The notes beneath the pieces are model-generated. The model did no database searches. It had not been told where the DNA came from and saw only the letters and a program-made list of their open reading frames with translations. Below are positions 16,725 through 25,806 of a stretch of DNA of 64,000 nucleotides, in pieces (positions within the stretch are counted from its first letter, which is position 1; every line of letters begins with the position of its first letter). Source of the DNA: Kuafuiihalomonas sp039024635 (GTDB lineage: Bacteria; Myxococcota; Kuafuiibacteriia; Kuafuiibacteriales; Kuafuiibacteriaceae); the NCBI GenBank assembly GCA_039024635.1, contig JBCCQA010000026.1, positions 1-64,000 on the forward strand, read 5' to 3'. The translations under genes were made by a program, and so were the position numbers.

Positions 16725-19700
16725 TCAGTTGCCGCTGGGGGCTTGGCCGGGGGGAACGACGATCACGACATCCCGGGTCGATAGCTGGGCGACGTCGTCG
16801 CCCACGACGTCGATGAATGCGCGGAAGACCTGAAAGTTCTGGGAAGCAGGCACGCAAGGCTGGCCGTTGGGGGCGATGTTGGCGGCGACGACCTCGAACT
16901 CGAGGGTCGCGCCGGGAACGACCCGTTCGAAGGTGTCGAGCCCGACGGTCAGAGTGCTGCCGTTGACTGCCACCGGGGCGGGCGCACAGCCATTGGGGGC
17001 GGTGCCCAACACCGGCGTCACGCGCTGAACGAAGCAGGATGTGTCGATGGAGGGGAGCTCGTTTGGGTCGGGTCGAACTCGGGTCGTAATCTCGAGCTCC
17101 GAGAAGTTTGCCAGAGCCTCGATGCCCGTGACCAACGCCTGGTCGATGCCGGAGCCGTTGTCGCTGATCTCGAAGCTGAGTGGACAGTTTCCATTGGCAT
17201 CCACCGGGACGCCCGAACCGCCGAGCCCGGTGCAGCACTCGTTGGCGGCGCAGCCGAGGGGGCGTGCGCTTCCGAACTCGTCCCACGCGCAAGCCGGCAC
17301 CTGGGCCCCGGTGGTCCGAGCGATTCCATAGGGCACCCGAAGCTCTTCGTCTTCGACTCGGGTGAAGCAGTCGTCCTCGCAGCTGACCAGGTTACTGCTC
17401 GTGGTGGCGGTCGATCGCAGGACCCAAGGGGTCGCGTTGAAGCGCCGGTCGCCTTCATCGGTGCTGCGGCACAGGAGGTTTGAAGGCGCGTAGTCGTCGC
17501 CGTCGACTGTGACGTCCAAGAAGTAGTGGCCTGCGCTCACCGCACCGCTGCCGTTGAAGTCCGTATCGTTGAAGGCAGAGACCGCGACGTAAAAGGGTCC
17601 GACGCCGCTCAAGACGAGGGACAGGCTGCTGTCCGGATCGTTGGGGCCACGGTCGTCGTTCATGCCGAGCTGGTTCCCCACGCCGTCGTAGATGCCGACC
17701 ATCGGGTCCAGCGCCGAGCCCGAATCGAAGGCGGTCGCCGTCACCTGGACCGTTGAGCCCGCGCCTACACCGACCAGCTCGAACCAGTCTGGATCCGTAC
17801 CCTGTGGGCCTTCGATCTCAGCCAGGGTGGGCTGGTCGAGGCCCTGGCACCAGTCGCCGAAGCGATCGCGAAACCTGCTTTCACTCCAGGGTCGAGGCTG
17901 ATTCTGTCCCGTGATGGTGAGGACTCGGAGGCTCTCGTCGAGCAAGGACTGCCGGACAGACTGGGCCGAAGTCGCGCTGATGCTGGAAGGATAGTCGGCC
18001 GCCACGTGGGAAGGGGCATCAGATACGTGGACGATGATGGGAAGCGCGTCCCTCCTCAGACCTACGCCGCCACCGGTCCCGTCAGCCACGCCAAAGACGA
18101 GGTTTTGGATCGGGTTGAACGCCGGAACCGAGCCGCCACTCCAGGTCACGCCGCCTCCGGTGGCAATTTGGCCCAGCGCCTCCAAGCCCGACTCTCGAGT
18201 GTCCTGTCCGTTCTTGGTGGCGAGGCCGTTGAGCGCGGTCTGGACATTGGCGGTGTTGGTCGTCACCCGCTGCTCCAGTGAGAAGGGTTCGTCGGCATCG
18301 GTCGAAGACCCGTAGGGCGCGATCGGGAAGTCCTGGAAGGTCGAGACCGAGAAACCGGGGTTCGGAATGACGGCCTGCACCCCAGGAACGATGATGCTGG
18401 AGAGCGAGTTGCGCAGGTTGGTGATCTCGCCGCCCATCGAGCCGGTGGTGTCCACGTTGAGGACGATATCGGCGTCGTCGAGCTCGGTGTCGTCGAAGAC
18501 GAGGACATCGGAGTCCTGGGCTCCGCTGGCCGGAAGGACGAAGTAGAAGGCGTCGATTCCGCTCCCTGCATCGCAGGGGTCGCTGCCCACGCCACGCTCG
18601 GCCGTGTCCTGGAAGCTGTCGCCGTCGCTGTCGACGAGTAGCCGATCCGAACCGGCCGGGCAGCCGGGCTCTTCTTCGTCCAGAAGTCCGTCGTCGTCCG
18701 AGTCGGCGTCTCGGTAGTCGGCCACGCTGTCGCCGTCGGTGTCCGCGGGCGGAGTGGAGAGGTCGCCGTCTCCGGCTTCGAGCAGGTCGGAGAAGCCGTC
18801 CCCGTCGGCGTCTAGCTGCAGGCGGTCCGGCACGCCGTTCTGATCGCTGTCGGCCCTGCCCTCCTCCAGATCCGAGATCGTGTCGCCGTCGGAGTCTGGG
18901 TCCAGGTAGTCGGGGACACCGTCAGCGTCGCTCTGGAAGGGCGCCGTGAGCAGGTCTTCGTCGCCTGCTTCTTCTCGGTCTAGAAGGCCGTCGGCGTCCG
19001 AATCCAGGTCCACGAAGTCGAAGAGGCCGTCGCCGTCGCTGTCGTTCAGGCCTTCGACCGCGTCGAGGATGAAGTCGGCGTCCGAGTCCACGTCAAGAAA
19101 GTCGGGAAGGCCGTCGGCGTCGATGTCCCGGGGGGCCTGCTCCACGTCCGTGACCCCCGACTCCAGCTCGTCGTCGATCCCGTCCCCATCGGCGTCCAGG
19201 TCCAAGAAGTTGGGCTGGCTGTCGCCATCTTCGTCGAGGCTGCTCTCGAATAGGTCGCCGATCCCGTCGCCGTCTGCGTCCGTGTCTCGCCAGTTGCCTA
19301 CGCCATCGCCATCGAAGTCGTCGACGCCTTCGTCGGCGTCGAGGACTGTGTCCCCGTCCGTGTCGACGTCCAAGAAGGCCGGCTGATCGTCCAGATCCAC
19401 GTCGTCGACGCCCTCCACGCTGTCGAGGATGCCGTCGCTATCGCTATCGAGATCCAGAAAGGCGGGTATCAGGTCCAGGTCAGGGTCGGCTTCACCTTCG
19501 ACCGAATCGTCGATTCCGTCGCCGTCGCTGTCTGCGTCCAGGTAGTTGGGCACCAGATCGCCGTCTGGGTCGTCCATGCCCTCGACGCGGTCCTCCACTC
19601 CGTCGCCGTCGCTGTCCACGTCTCGGAAGTTCGGGAAGCCATCGGCGTCGAAGTCATCAGCGGTTTCGACCGAATCCGGGATGCCGTCTCCATCCGAGTC

Positions 19701-20159
19701 CAGATCTCGGTAGTCGGGTACCCGGTCTCGATCCGTGTCGACAGGCGGGGTTGTGAGGCGCTCGTCTCCGGCCTCCACGATGTCGGGCAGGCCGTCCTGG
19801 TCCGAGTCCAGATCCAGTTCGTCGGTCGTTCCGTCGCCGTCGGTGTCGATGGTGCCTCGGCCTTCGTGGACGTCACTTATCCGGTCGCCGTCGCTGTCCG
19901 GGATGTCGACCTCACCGAAGTCCATGCCGACGTCCGCGACGCCCGCGTCGGGACCCAGGTCTCCCGGAGTCACACCTCCGTCCGGCCGCGGAGGGTCACC
20001 GCCGTCGACCCCTGCGTCGGGGCCTTCGGAGGGTGGGGGCCAACCAAGGTCGAGTTCGAGACCGATTCGGCGTGGCTCGGAGGGAACCGGGTCTTCGCCG
20101 TCGCCACACGCCGTCAGAAGCAGGCCGAGAACGAAGCGGTGGTGCGGACGGACCTTCAC
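16725..20159 (-). CDS. Lipoprotein with thrombospondin type 3 repeats and vWA domain
   Basis: 1144 residues from GTG at 20159. The signal VLGLLLTAC is followed by an Asp/Pro-rich linker, then residues ~90-530 form roughly twenty calcium-binding TSP3-like units built on DSDGDGI.D motifs. From about 560 comes a vWA domain with the MIDAS motif DTTGSM near residue 566 and a later conserved Asp (HVSDAPSH). A Cys-rich region and a beta-rich C-terminus (LEFEVVAANI) complete it. Such proteins are surface-exposed, calcium-stabilised adhesins or matrix proteins. The repeats make long spurious antisense frames on the plus strand. Confidence 0.85.
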   Translation of the reverse strand: MKVRPHHRFVLGLLLTACGDGEDPVPSEPRRIGLELDLGWPPPSEGPDAGVDGGDPPRPDGGVTPGDLGPDAGVADVGMDFGEVDIPDSDGDRISDVHEGRGTIDTDGDGTTDELDLDSDQDGLPDIVEAGDERLTTPPVDTDRDRVPDYRDLDSDGDGIPDSVETADDFDADGFPNFRDVDSDGDGVEDRVEGMDDPDGDLVPNYLDADSDGDGIDDSVEGEADPDLDLIPAFLDLDSDSDGILDSVEGVDDVDLDDQPAFLDVDTDGDTVLDADEGVDDFDGDGVGNWRDTDADGDGIGDLFESSLDEDGDSQPNFLDLDADGDGIDDELESGVTDVEQAPRDIDADGLPDFLDVDSDADFILDAVEGLNDSDGDGLFDFVDLDSDADGLLDREEAGDEDLLTAPFQSDADGVPDYLDPDSDGDTISDLEEGRADSDQNGVPDRLQLDADGDGFSDLLEAGDGDLSTPPADTDGDSVADYRDADSDDDGLLDEEEPGCPAGSDRLLVDSDGDSFQDTAERGVGSDPCDAGSGIDAFYFVLPASGAQDSDVLVFDDTELDDADIVLNVDTTGSMGGEITNLRNSLSSIIVPGVQAVIPNPGFSVSTFQDFPIAPYGSSTDADEPFSLEQRVTTNTANVQTALNGLATKNGQDTRESGLEALGQIATGGGVTWSGGSVPAFNPIQNLVFGVADGTGGGVGLRRDALPIIVHVSDAPSHVAADYPSSISATSAQSVRQSLLDESLRVLTITGQNQPRPWSESRFRDRFGDWCQGLDQPTLAEIEGPQGTDPDWFELVGVGAGSTVQVTATAFDSGSALDPMVGIYDGVGNQLGMNDDRGPNDPDSSLSLVLSGVGPFYVAVSAFNDTDFNGSGAVSAGHYFLDVTVDGDDYAPSNLLCRSTDEGDRRFNATPWVLRSTATTSSNLVSCEDDCFTRVEDEELRVPYGIARTTGAQVPACAWDEFGSARPLGCAANECCTGLGGSGVPVDANGNCPLSFEISDNGSGIDQALVTGIEALANFSELEITTRVRPDPNELPSIDTSCFVQRVTPVLGTAPNGCAPAPVAVNGSTLTVGLDTFERVVPGATLEFEVVAANIAPNGQPCVPASQNFQVFRAFIDVVGDDVAQLSTRDVVIVVPPGQAPSGN

Positions 20160-20230
20160 GCAGGTCCAAATCGGACGGGGAATTCAGCTCAGCAGCAGAT
20201 GTTCGACCCTGAAACGGACGATTCCGGGAA

Positions 20231-20536
20231 TTAGAAGAAGCGCGGGGTACCCGACACCGGCGCCTGAGGGCGATCGAGAGGGTCGCGCATGGGCTCCCCG
20301 TACTTCTCCTTCAGCTCGTCCGGAGTGCTGGCCATGATCTCTTTGACGTCCTTGTCGAAGCGTACCCGGCTCGCGGCGATCTCTCGGAGAGCCACAACGG
20401 GGGCCTTGTTCTTGGCGTTGTCGACCAGCGGTGTCGCCCCCTTGAGCAGCTGGCGCGTGCGCTTCGTCGCCAGGAGAACCAGGGCGAAGCGGTTATGGAC
20501 GTTCTCGAGGCAGTCTTCGACGGTAACCCGGGCCAT
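20231..20536 (-). CDS. rpoZ: RNA polymerase omega subunit
   Basis: 101 residues from ATG 20536. The start MARVTVEDCLENVHNRFALV and the following RTRQLLKG and NKAPVVALREIA are the omega signature. Omega helps assemble beta-prime into RNA polymerase and, in many bacteria, forms a ppGpp site. The tail beyond residue ~65 (DELKEKYGEPMRDPLDRPQ) is typical of delta-proteobacterial omega. It follows pyruvate kinase by 25 bases on the same strand. The longer frame starting at 20629 is pyruvate-kinase coding sequence read out of frame. Confidence 0.93.
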   Translation of the reverse strand: MARVTVEDCLENVHNRFALVLLATKRTRQLLKGATPLVDNAKNKAPVVALREIAASRVRFDKDVKEIMASTPDELKEKYGEPMRDPLDRPQAPVSGTPRFF

Positions 20537-20561
20537 GAGCTGGGGTCGGTAGCACGCCGCT

Positions 20562-22019
20562 TCAGCGGCTGCCAGCAGATCCGCCCGACACCCGGTGGAG
20601 CCGGACCGTGTTGGTTCGGCCGGAAGCACCCATCGGAGAGCCGAAGACCAGCACCAGCCGATCGCCGGCCTCGGCCAAACCCCGACCCGTGACCCGGTCC
20701 TCGACCTGGTCGACCAAGGACTCGACGTCCTCGGCCCCGACCATCCGATCGGTGCGAACCCCCCAAGGGAGGGCCAGGCGCCGCCGGGTCCGGTTGGAGC
20801 GGCAGAAGGCCAAGATGGGCATCCGGGGCCGGCTGCGCGCGACCAGCTCCGCCGTCCGCCCTGACTCGGTGAAGCACACGATCATCTTGGCCCCGATTCG
20901 GTTGGCTGCGTCGACGGCGATGGAGGCCGTGGTCTCGGCGAAGCTCGCGCCCTCCTTGAGAATGGGAGTCTGGAGTCGGTCCACACCCTCCAGCTCGGTC
21001 TCGCGAACGATGCGAGCCATCATCGCGACCGAGTCGACGGGGAAGTCACCGATGGCGGTCTCGGCGCTCAGGAGCACGCCGTCGGCGCCATCGGCGATGG
21101 CGTTGGACACGTCCGAAGCCTCGGCGCGCGTCGGTCGAGGTGCCTCGATCATCGAACCCAGCATCTGGGTTGCAATGATGACCGGGACCCCGGCTCGGTT
21201 CGCGAGTCGTAGGATCTCTTTTTGAACCGAAGGAACCCGGGTCACCTCCATCTGCGCCCCCAGGTCGCCTCTTCGGATCATGACCGCGTCCGCTCGCCGA
21301 AGGATGCCGTCCAGGCGGGCGAAGGCTTCGGGGCGCTCGATCTTGGCGATGATCGGTATCTCGCGACCCATCTCGGCCATCATCTCCCGCGCGACCAGAA
21401 GGTCTCGGTCATCGCTCACCCAGCTCAGTGCGACGTAGTCCGCCCGCTCCTCGATCGCGAGCTGAAGTAAGGGGCGGTCTTGTTCGGTGATGGGCGGTCC
21501 CGAAGTCGGGACGCCTTGGCAGTGCACGCCCGTCTTCTCGCCGACCTGGCCCCCATAGATGACCTCGGCTTCGACTTCGTTCCTTCTGATGTCGGCCACC
21601 TCGAGCTCGACCACGCCATCCGAGAGAAGGATGGGATCACCGCGGGACATGTTCTCGTGAAAGAAGCCGAGCTGAACCGGGAGCTGTCGGGCGTCGCCAC
21701 GCTGGCCCTCGTCGACTACGAAGCGGGCGGTGTCGCCGGTCTCGAGCTGCACGCTGCCGCCCTGGAGCTGGCCTACGCGGATCTTTCGGCCTGGCAGATC
21801 GGCGATCACGGCGACCGGACGTTGGGTCGGGCCCATGAGGCTGCGTACGTCTCGGATGCGGCGCACGTGCTCCTCGGGGCTGCCGAAGCTCATATTGATG
21901 CGAGCCGCGTCCATCCCGTTCTGCATCAGCTGGAGGGTCGCGTCGGGGCCATCGACGGCGGGACCGAGCGTACACACGATCTTGGCGCGTCGGCCTGGGC
22001 CGCGGGCAGGGGAGGACAT
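20562..22019 (-). CDS. pyk: Pyruvate kinase
   Basis: 485 residues. Catalyses phosphoenolpyruvate + ADP to pyruvate + ATP. Barrel motifs present: KIVCTLGPA at the start, ADLPGRKIRVG, the catalytic IIAKIERPEA (Lys and metal-binding Glu), RRGDLGA and ATQMLGSMIEAPRPTRAE followed by DVSNAIADGADGVLLSAETA. The C-terminal allosteric domain has TASIAVDAAN. Two deviations: the usual N-F-S-H-G reads N-M-S-F-G, and ARGDLG reads RRGDLG. Arg, Asn and Ser of the first motif are kept, so activity is likely. The start at 22019 (MSSPARG) is favoured by GAGG just upstream over ATG 22043. Confidence 0.92.
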   Translation of the reverse strand: MSSPARGPGRRAKIVCTLGPAVDGPDATLQLMQNGMDAARINMSFGSPEEHVRRIRDVRSLMGPTQRPVAVIADLPGRKIRVGQLQGGSVQLETGDTARFVVDEGQRGDARQLPVQLGFFHENMSRGDPILLSDGVVELEVADIRRNEVEAEVIYGGQVGEKTGVHCQGVPTSGPPITEQDRPLLQLAIEERADYVALSWVSDDRDLLVAREMMAEMGREIPIIAKIERPEAFARLDGILRRADAVMIRRGDLGAQMEVTRVPSVQKEILRLANRAGVPVIIATQMLGSMIEAPRPTRAEASDVSNAIADGADGVLLSAETAIGDFPVDSVAMMARIVRETELEGVDRLQTPILKEGASFAETTASIAVDAANRIGAKMIVCFTESGRTAELVARSRPRMPILAFCRSNRTRRRLALPWGVRTDRMVGAEDVESLVDQVEDRVTGRGLAEAGDRLVLVFGSPMGASGRTNTVRLHRVSGGSAGSR

Positions 22020-22104
22020 GAGCCTCGACTGCCACAGTCCCATCCAATCGGCGAGGGGGCAGGGCGGCTAGTATCCCACCCCGGCTCTCCGCTAGCTTCC
22101 GAAC

Positions 22105-22920
22105 ATGCGCGGAGCGACGGTGTGTCTCTTGCTGCTCGGCGCCTGCGCGGGCGCTCAGGTCGCGCCCGAGTCTGAGCGCCGAGCTGAAGACTGCGAGGGG
22201 GCCAACTGCGGGCCTCTTTTGGCCCAAAGTGATGATTTGGAGGCGCGCGAGGCCAAGGCGGAAGTGAAACAGGCTGAAGCCGCCCGTCGGGAAGCGGCCT
22301 TTCGAAGTCGGCTGTTGGCCCTGCGCGAAGCCGAGGAAGCCCGCTTTCGAGCCCGGACGCAGGAAAGCCCTAATCCGGCGGCGGAGGACGAGGACGAGCA
22401 GTCGGTCACGGAGATGGCCGCCGAGTTAGCCGCTCTGGGACCCCAGGCTCGTGCCCCTCGTCCCCGCTCCCCTCCGAGACCCCCTGAAACCGAAGCCGAG
22501 ACCCGGGCCGCCCCGCCACAGAGTCCGGCTTTCGGGCCTACTCCTCGAGAGCTTCTCGAGACCAGTCTTTGTCTCCTGGCCGAAGACGAGGCCCACGCGG
22601 AGCTCGAGCTCCGTACCAGAGGGCGTCCGCGTCAGGAGCGTAGCGCTTGGGCCCTCACCCTGGTCGAGCTGCAGGCCCTGCAGGAGGACATTCTCCAGGA
22701 GCGTCGCCACCGAGGCTTGGCAGACGAAGACCCATCGTGCACATCCAAGGTGAAGGAGCTGCTTCGGACGCTCTATGGCCCGGGCGCTCAGCGCCAGGGC
22801 GCCGACGGTACGCTCCGGAGCGTCGACCGGCTCCGTCGAGAGCTTCAGGTGCGCGCGGGCCTGCCCCGGCTCGATGGCGAAGACAATGAGCGACCCCGCC
22901 CCCCAGCCAGAGTCCCCTGA
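22105..22920 (+). CDS. Hypothetical charged lipoprotein
   Basis: 271 residues. The signal MRGATVCLLLLGAC has a lipobox at Cys14. The mature protein is highly charged, with a coiled-coil-like Glu/Ala/Arg stretch (about 45-85), a Pro/Arg-rich linker (about 110-145) and a helical C-terminal part with ELLETSLCLLAEDEAHAELEL and a second Cys pair. No catalytic motif is seen. Its end overlaps the start of the GT2 gene, so it heads the glycan cassette. A structural role at the envelope is possible; nothing shows it directly. Confidence 0.65.
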   Translation: MRGATVCLLLLGACAGAQVAPESERRAEDCEGANCGPLLAQSDDLEAREAKAEVKQAEAARREAAFRSRLLALREAEEARFRARTQESPNPAAEDEDEQSVTEMAAELAALGPQARAPRPRSPPRPPETEAETRAAPPQSPAFGPTPRELLETSLCLLAEDEAHAELELRTRGRPRQERSAWALTLVELQALQEDILQERRHRGLADEDPSCTSKVKELLRTLYGPGAQRQGADGTLRSVDRLRRELQVRAGLPRLDGEDNERPRPPARVP

Positions 22921-23905
22921 CGAAGGACCCGAGCTCTCGCTCATCATCCCCTGCTTCAACGAGGAGGAGAGCGTGGACGAGCTGGTGGCCGAGGTCTTCT
23001 CGGTCCTCGACGCGTCCGGCTACGACGCCGAGGTCGTCATCGTGGACGATGGCTCGACCGACGGGACCTGGAGCAAGTTGGAAGCCTACGCCCAAGCCGA
23101 GCTGCGACTGAAGCTCGTCCGCTTCCGGCGAAACTTTGGCCAAACGGCGGCCATGGTGGCCGGCATGGACCACGCGGTTGGCCGGGTCATGATTCCCCTG
23201 GACGCCGATCTCCAGAACGACCCTCACTCCATCCCCGCTCTCATGAACAAGGTTCGGGAGGGCTACGACGTCGTATCGGGATGGCGAAGAGATCGGAAGG
23301 ACACCTTCCTCTCCCGTCGGCTCCCCAGCCAGATCGCCAACGGCATCATCTCCTGGGTCAGCGGCGTTCACCTTCACGACTACGGCTGCACCCTGAAGGC
23401 CTATCGCCGAGAAGTCCTGGAGCCCGTGGAGCTGTACGGAGAGATGCATCGCTTCATCCCGATCTACGCTTCCTGGTCCGGTGCCAAGGTGACCGAGGTC
23501 GTCGTCAACCATCGCCCCCGCAAGTACGGCCGATCCAAGTACGGCATCATGCGGACCTTCAAGGTCTTGCTCGATCTGCTCGTCGTGAAGTTTCTGGGCT
23601 CCTATGGCACCAAGCCCATCTACTTCTTCGGCGGTCTCGGTTTTCTACTCTTCGGCGGCGCCGTGGCCTGCAGCGTCTTGGTCCTGATCCATAAGTTCAT
23701 CTACGGCGTGTACGCCCACCGAAACCCCTTCCTGCTCATCGCCATTTTCCTCGGTCTGACGGGGATTCAGAGCCTCTTCCTCGGTCTGTTGGCCGAGATC
23801 TCCATCCGCACCTACCACGAGAGCCAGTCTCGCCCGATCTACATGGTTCGGGAGCTTCGCAACGCCGAGCCCAACAGTCGGCGGCGTCGACTTTCCACCG
23901 TCTGA
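22886..23905 (+). CDS. GT2 family glycosyltransferase, polyprenyl-phosphate sugar synthase type
   Basis: 339 residues. The GT-A core shows LSLIIPCFNEEESVDELV, VIVDDGSTDGTW, a DxD-type motif in LDADLQNDP, and GYDVVSGWRRDRKD. The segment YGCTLKAYRREV and two C-terminal helices (PIYFFGGLGFLLFG; LLIAIFLGLTGIQSLFLGLL) match the DPM1/GtrB/ArnC class that transfers a sugar from a nucleotide to undecaprenyl phosphate on the cytoplasmic face. Starts at 22886 or 22874, inside the preceding gene. The GT39-like gene four places on is a natural user of such a carrier-linked sugar. Confidence 0.85.
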   Translation: MSDPAPQPESPDEGPELSLIIPCFNEEESVDELVAEVFSVLDASGYDAEVVIVDDGSTDGTWSKLEAYAQAELRLKLVRFRRNFGQTAAMVAGMDHAVGRVMIPLDADLQNDPHSIPALMNKVREGYDVVSGWRRDRKDTFLSRRLPSQIANGIISWVSGVHLHDYGCTLKAYRREVLEPVELYGEMHRFIPIYASWSGAKVTEVVVNHRPRKYGRSKYGIMRTFKVLLDLLVVKFLGSYGTKPIYFFGGLGFLLFGGAVACSVLVLIHKFIYGVYAHRNPFLLIAIFLGLTGIQSLFLGLLAEISIRTYHESQSRPIYMVRELRNAEPNSRRRRLSTV

Positions 23906-25806
23906 TGTGCGGGATCACGGGTTGGGTCGCGCCATTGGGCGCGAGGCCCTCCATCGATACGCTGAAGGGCATGATGAACCAGCTTCGTCACCGGGGCCCG
24001 GACGACGAAGGACATCATCTGGACGAACGCTGCGCCCTCGGCCATCGCCGCCTTTCGATCATCGACTTGGCCGGAGGCCGACAGCCCTTCAGCGCCGCGG
24101 GAGACACCGTATGGTCGGTCGCGAATGGGGAGATCTACAACTTCCGGGAGCTGCGCCGCACGCTCCAAAAGGCGGGTCACGCCTTTCGAAGCGGTTCCGA
24201 CAACGAAGTCATCGCGCACGGCTACGCAGAGTGGGGCGAGGCCCTCGTCGACCGTCTGGAAGGCATGTTCGCCTTTGCGATCTGGGACCAGGGCCACAGC
24301 CGCCTGCTCCTCGCCAGGGATCGCATGGGCCAAAAGCCCCTCTATTTCGGTCGCTGGTCCGGCGGGAGCTTCGTCTTTGGCTCGGAGCCCAAGGCGGTCT
24401 TGGCTCATCCGGATGCGGAGCGCGCCGTCGATCCGGACGCGCTCGCTGCCTATTTGGTCTTCGAGTCGGTCCCGGCTCCGGCCTGTATTCACGCCGGCCT
24501 TCACAAGCTCGGTCCAGGCGAGCTCTTGAGCTTCGATGCGCGACGGAGCGAGTGGCAGACCCGCTGCTACTGGACTCTCGGGCGACCTCGGGTGCCCGTC
24601 GAATCACCGACGGGCTTCGAGGATGCGGTCCAGCGAGTCCGGACGGAGCTGGTGCGCTCCACCGCCGACCGACTGGTGTCCGACGTTCCGCTCGGCGTCT
24701 TCCTGAGCGGCGGCGTCGACTCGTCATTGGTGACCGCCGCCATGGCCCAGACCGTTCCGGTTTCAGGGATCCAGACCTTTTCCATCGGCTTCGAGGAGGC
24801 GAGCTACGACGAACGCAGCCACGCCGAAGCGGTCGCTCGGCATTTGGGCACCCAGCATCACGTGCGCGTGGTGTCCCCGGCCGAGATGCTCGAGGTCCTA
24901 GACCCGGTTGCGGCCCTAATGGACGAGCCCCTGGGAGACGCTTCCATCATTCCGACCTATCTTCTGTCGGCCTTTGCCCGGGAAGAGGTGACGGTGGCCT
25001 TGGGGGGCGATGGCGGCGACGAGCTATTCCTGGGCTATCCGACCTTCACTGCCGAGTACGGGCTTCAGCGCCTCGGAGCCTGGGCCGATGGCGCCTTGGC
25101 CCGGAGCTTGGGACCGAAGCTCCGCCAGCTGGTGGATCGACTTCCGGCCAGCACTGGCTACTTCAGTCTCGACTTCAAGCTCAAGCGCTTCGCCCGGGGC
25201 TTGGGCGCAGGTCTGCGTGAGCGCCACGTCCGATGGATGTGCTCCTTTCTCCCCGAGGAGCTTGCTGGGCTCTTGGGCCGGCCCGAAGCCCGAGAGTTTC
25301 CGGATGCGTTGGTGCACCGGGAGCTGCCGCGGAGCGCCGACCCGTTCTCGGATCTGACGGATCACTACGCCCGGCTCTACCTGGCGCCCGACGTCTTGGT
25401 GAAAGTCGACCGAGCCTCGATGGCCCACGGTCTAGAGCTGCGCTCCCCCCTATTGGATCGCCGCTTGGTAGAGCTCGTTCGGAGCCTGCCCTCGGCGCTT
25501 CTCATCCCGGGCGGTCGTTTGAAGCGACTTCTCAAGGAGGTCGCCCGGCCTTGGCTGCCCGCCTCCATCCTCGAGCGGCGCAAGCAGGGTTTCGCTATTC
25601 CCATCGCAGCCTGGCTTCGGGGCCCACTGCGAGAGCGGGCCGGAGATCTCCTGTCGCGGGAGCGGCTCGCTCGACAGGGCCTGCTGGATCCAGGGCGGGT
25701 GAGCAAGCTCTGGGATGAACATCAGTCGGGGGGGGCGAACCACGGTAAGCCCTTGTGGACCTTGCTGGCCCTTCAGCTGTGGTGGGATCGCTGGGGGCCT
25801 GGGTGA
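23905..25806 (+). CDS. asnB: Glutamine-dependent asparagine synthetase
   Basis: 633 residues. Cys2 (MCGITGW) is the glutaminase nucleophile of the Ntn amidotransferase domain, with LRHRGPDDEG, GHRRLSIIDL and NGEIYNF. The synthetase domain starts near 240 and carries the ATP motif FLSGGVDSS and VALGGDGGDELFLGY. It converts Asp plus Gln and ATP to Asn. In surface-glycan cassettes AsnB paralogues often amidate sugar acids or lipid-linked intermediates instead. The gene begins on the last base of the GT2 stop codon (TGATG) and is flanked by glycosyltransferases, which supports that second reading by context only. Confidence 0.88.
   Translation: MCGITGWVAPLGARPSIDTLKGMMNQLRHRGPDDEGHHLDERCALGHRRLSIIDLAGGRQPFSAAGDTVWSVANGEIYNFRELRRTLQKAGHAFRSGSDNEVIAHGYAEWGEALVDRLEGMFAFAIWDQGHSRLLLARDRMGQKPLYFGRWSGGSFVFGSEPKAVLAHPDAERAVDPDALAAYLVFESVPAPACIHAGLHKLGPGELLSFDARRSEWQTRCYWTLGRPRVPVESPTGFEDAVQRVRTELVRSTADRLVSDVPLGVFLSGGVDSSLVTAAMAQTVPVSGIQTFSIGFEEASYDERSHAEAVARHLGTQHHVRVVSPAEMLEVLDPVAALMDEPLGDASIIPTYLLSAFAREEVTVALGGDGGDELFLGYPTFTAEYGLQRLGAWADGALARSLGPKLRQLVDRLPASTGYFSLDFKLKRFARGLGAGLRERHVRWMCSFLPEELAGLLGRPEAREFPDALVHRELPRSADPFSDLTDHYARLYLAPDVLVKVDRASMAHGLELRSPLLDRRLVELVRSLPSALLIPGGRLKRLLKEVARPWLPASILERRKQGFAIPIAAWLRGPLRERAGDLLSRERLARQGLLDPGRVSKLWDEHQSGGANHGKPLWTLLALQLWWDRWGPG

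Noticed and set aside
18946..20337. Long open frames on the plus strand opposite the TSP3 repeats
   Set aside because: They are low-complexity Ser/Pro/Arg translations produced by the repetitive Asp/Gly codons of the minus-strand gene.
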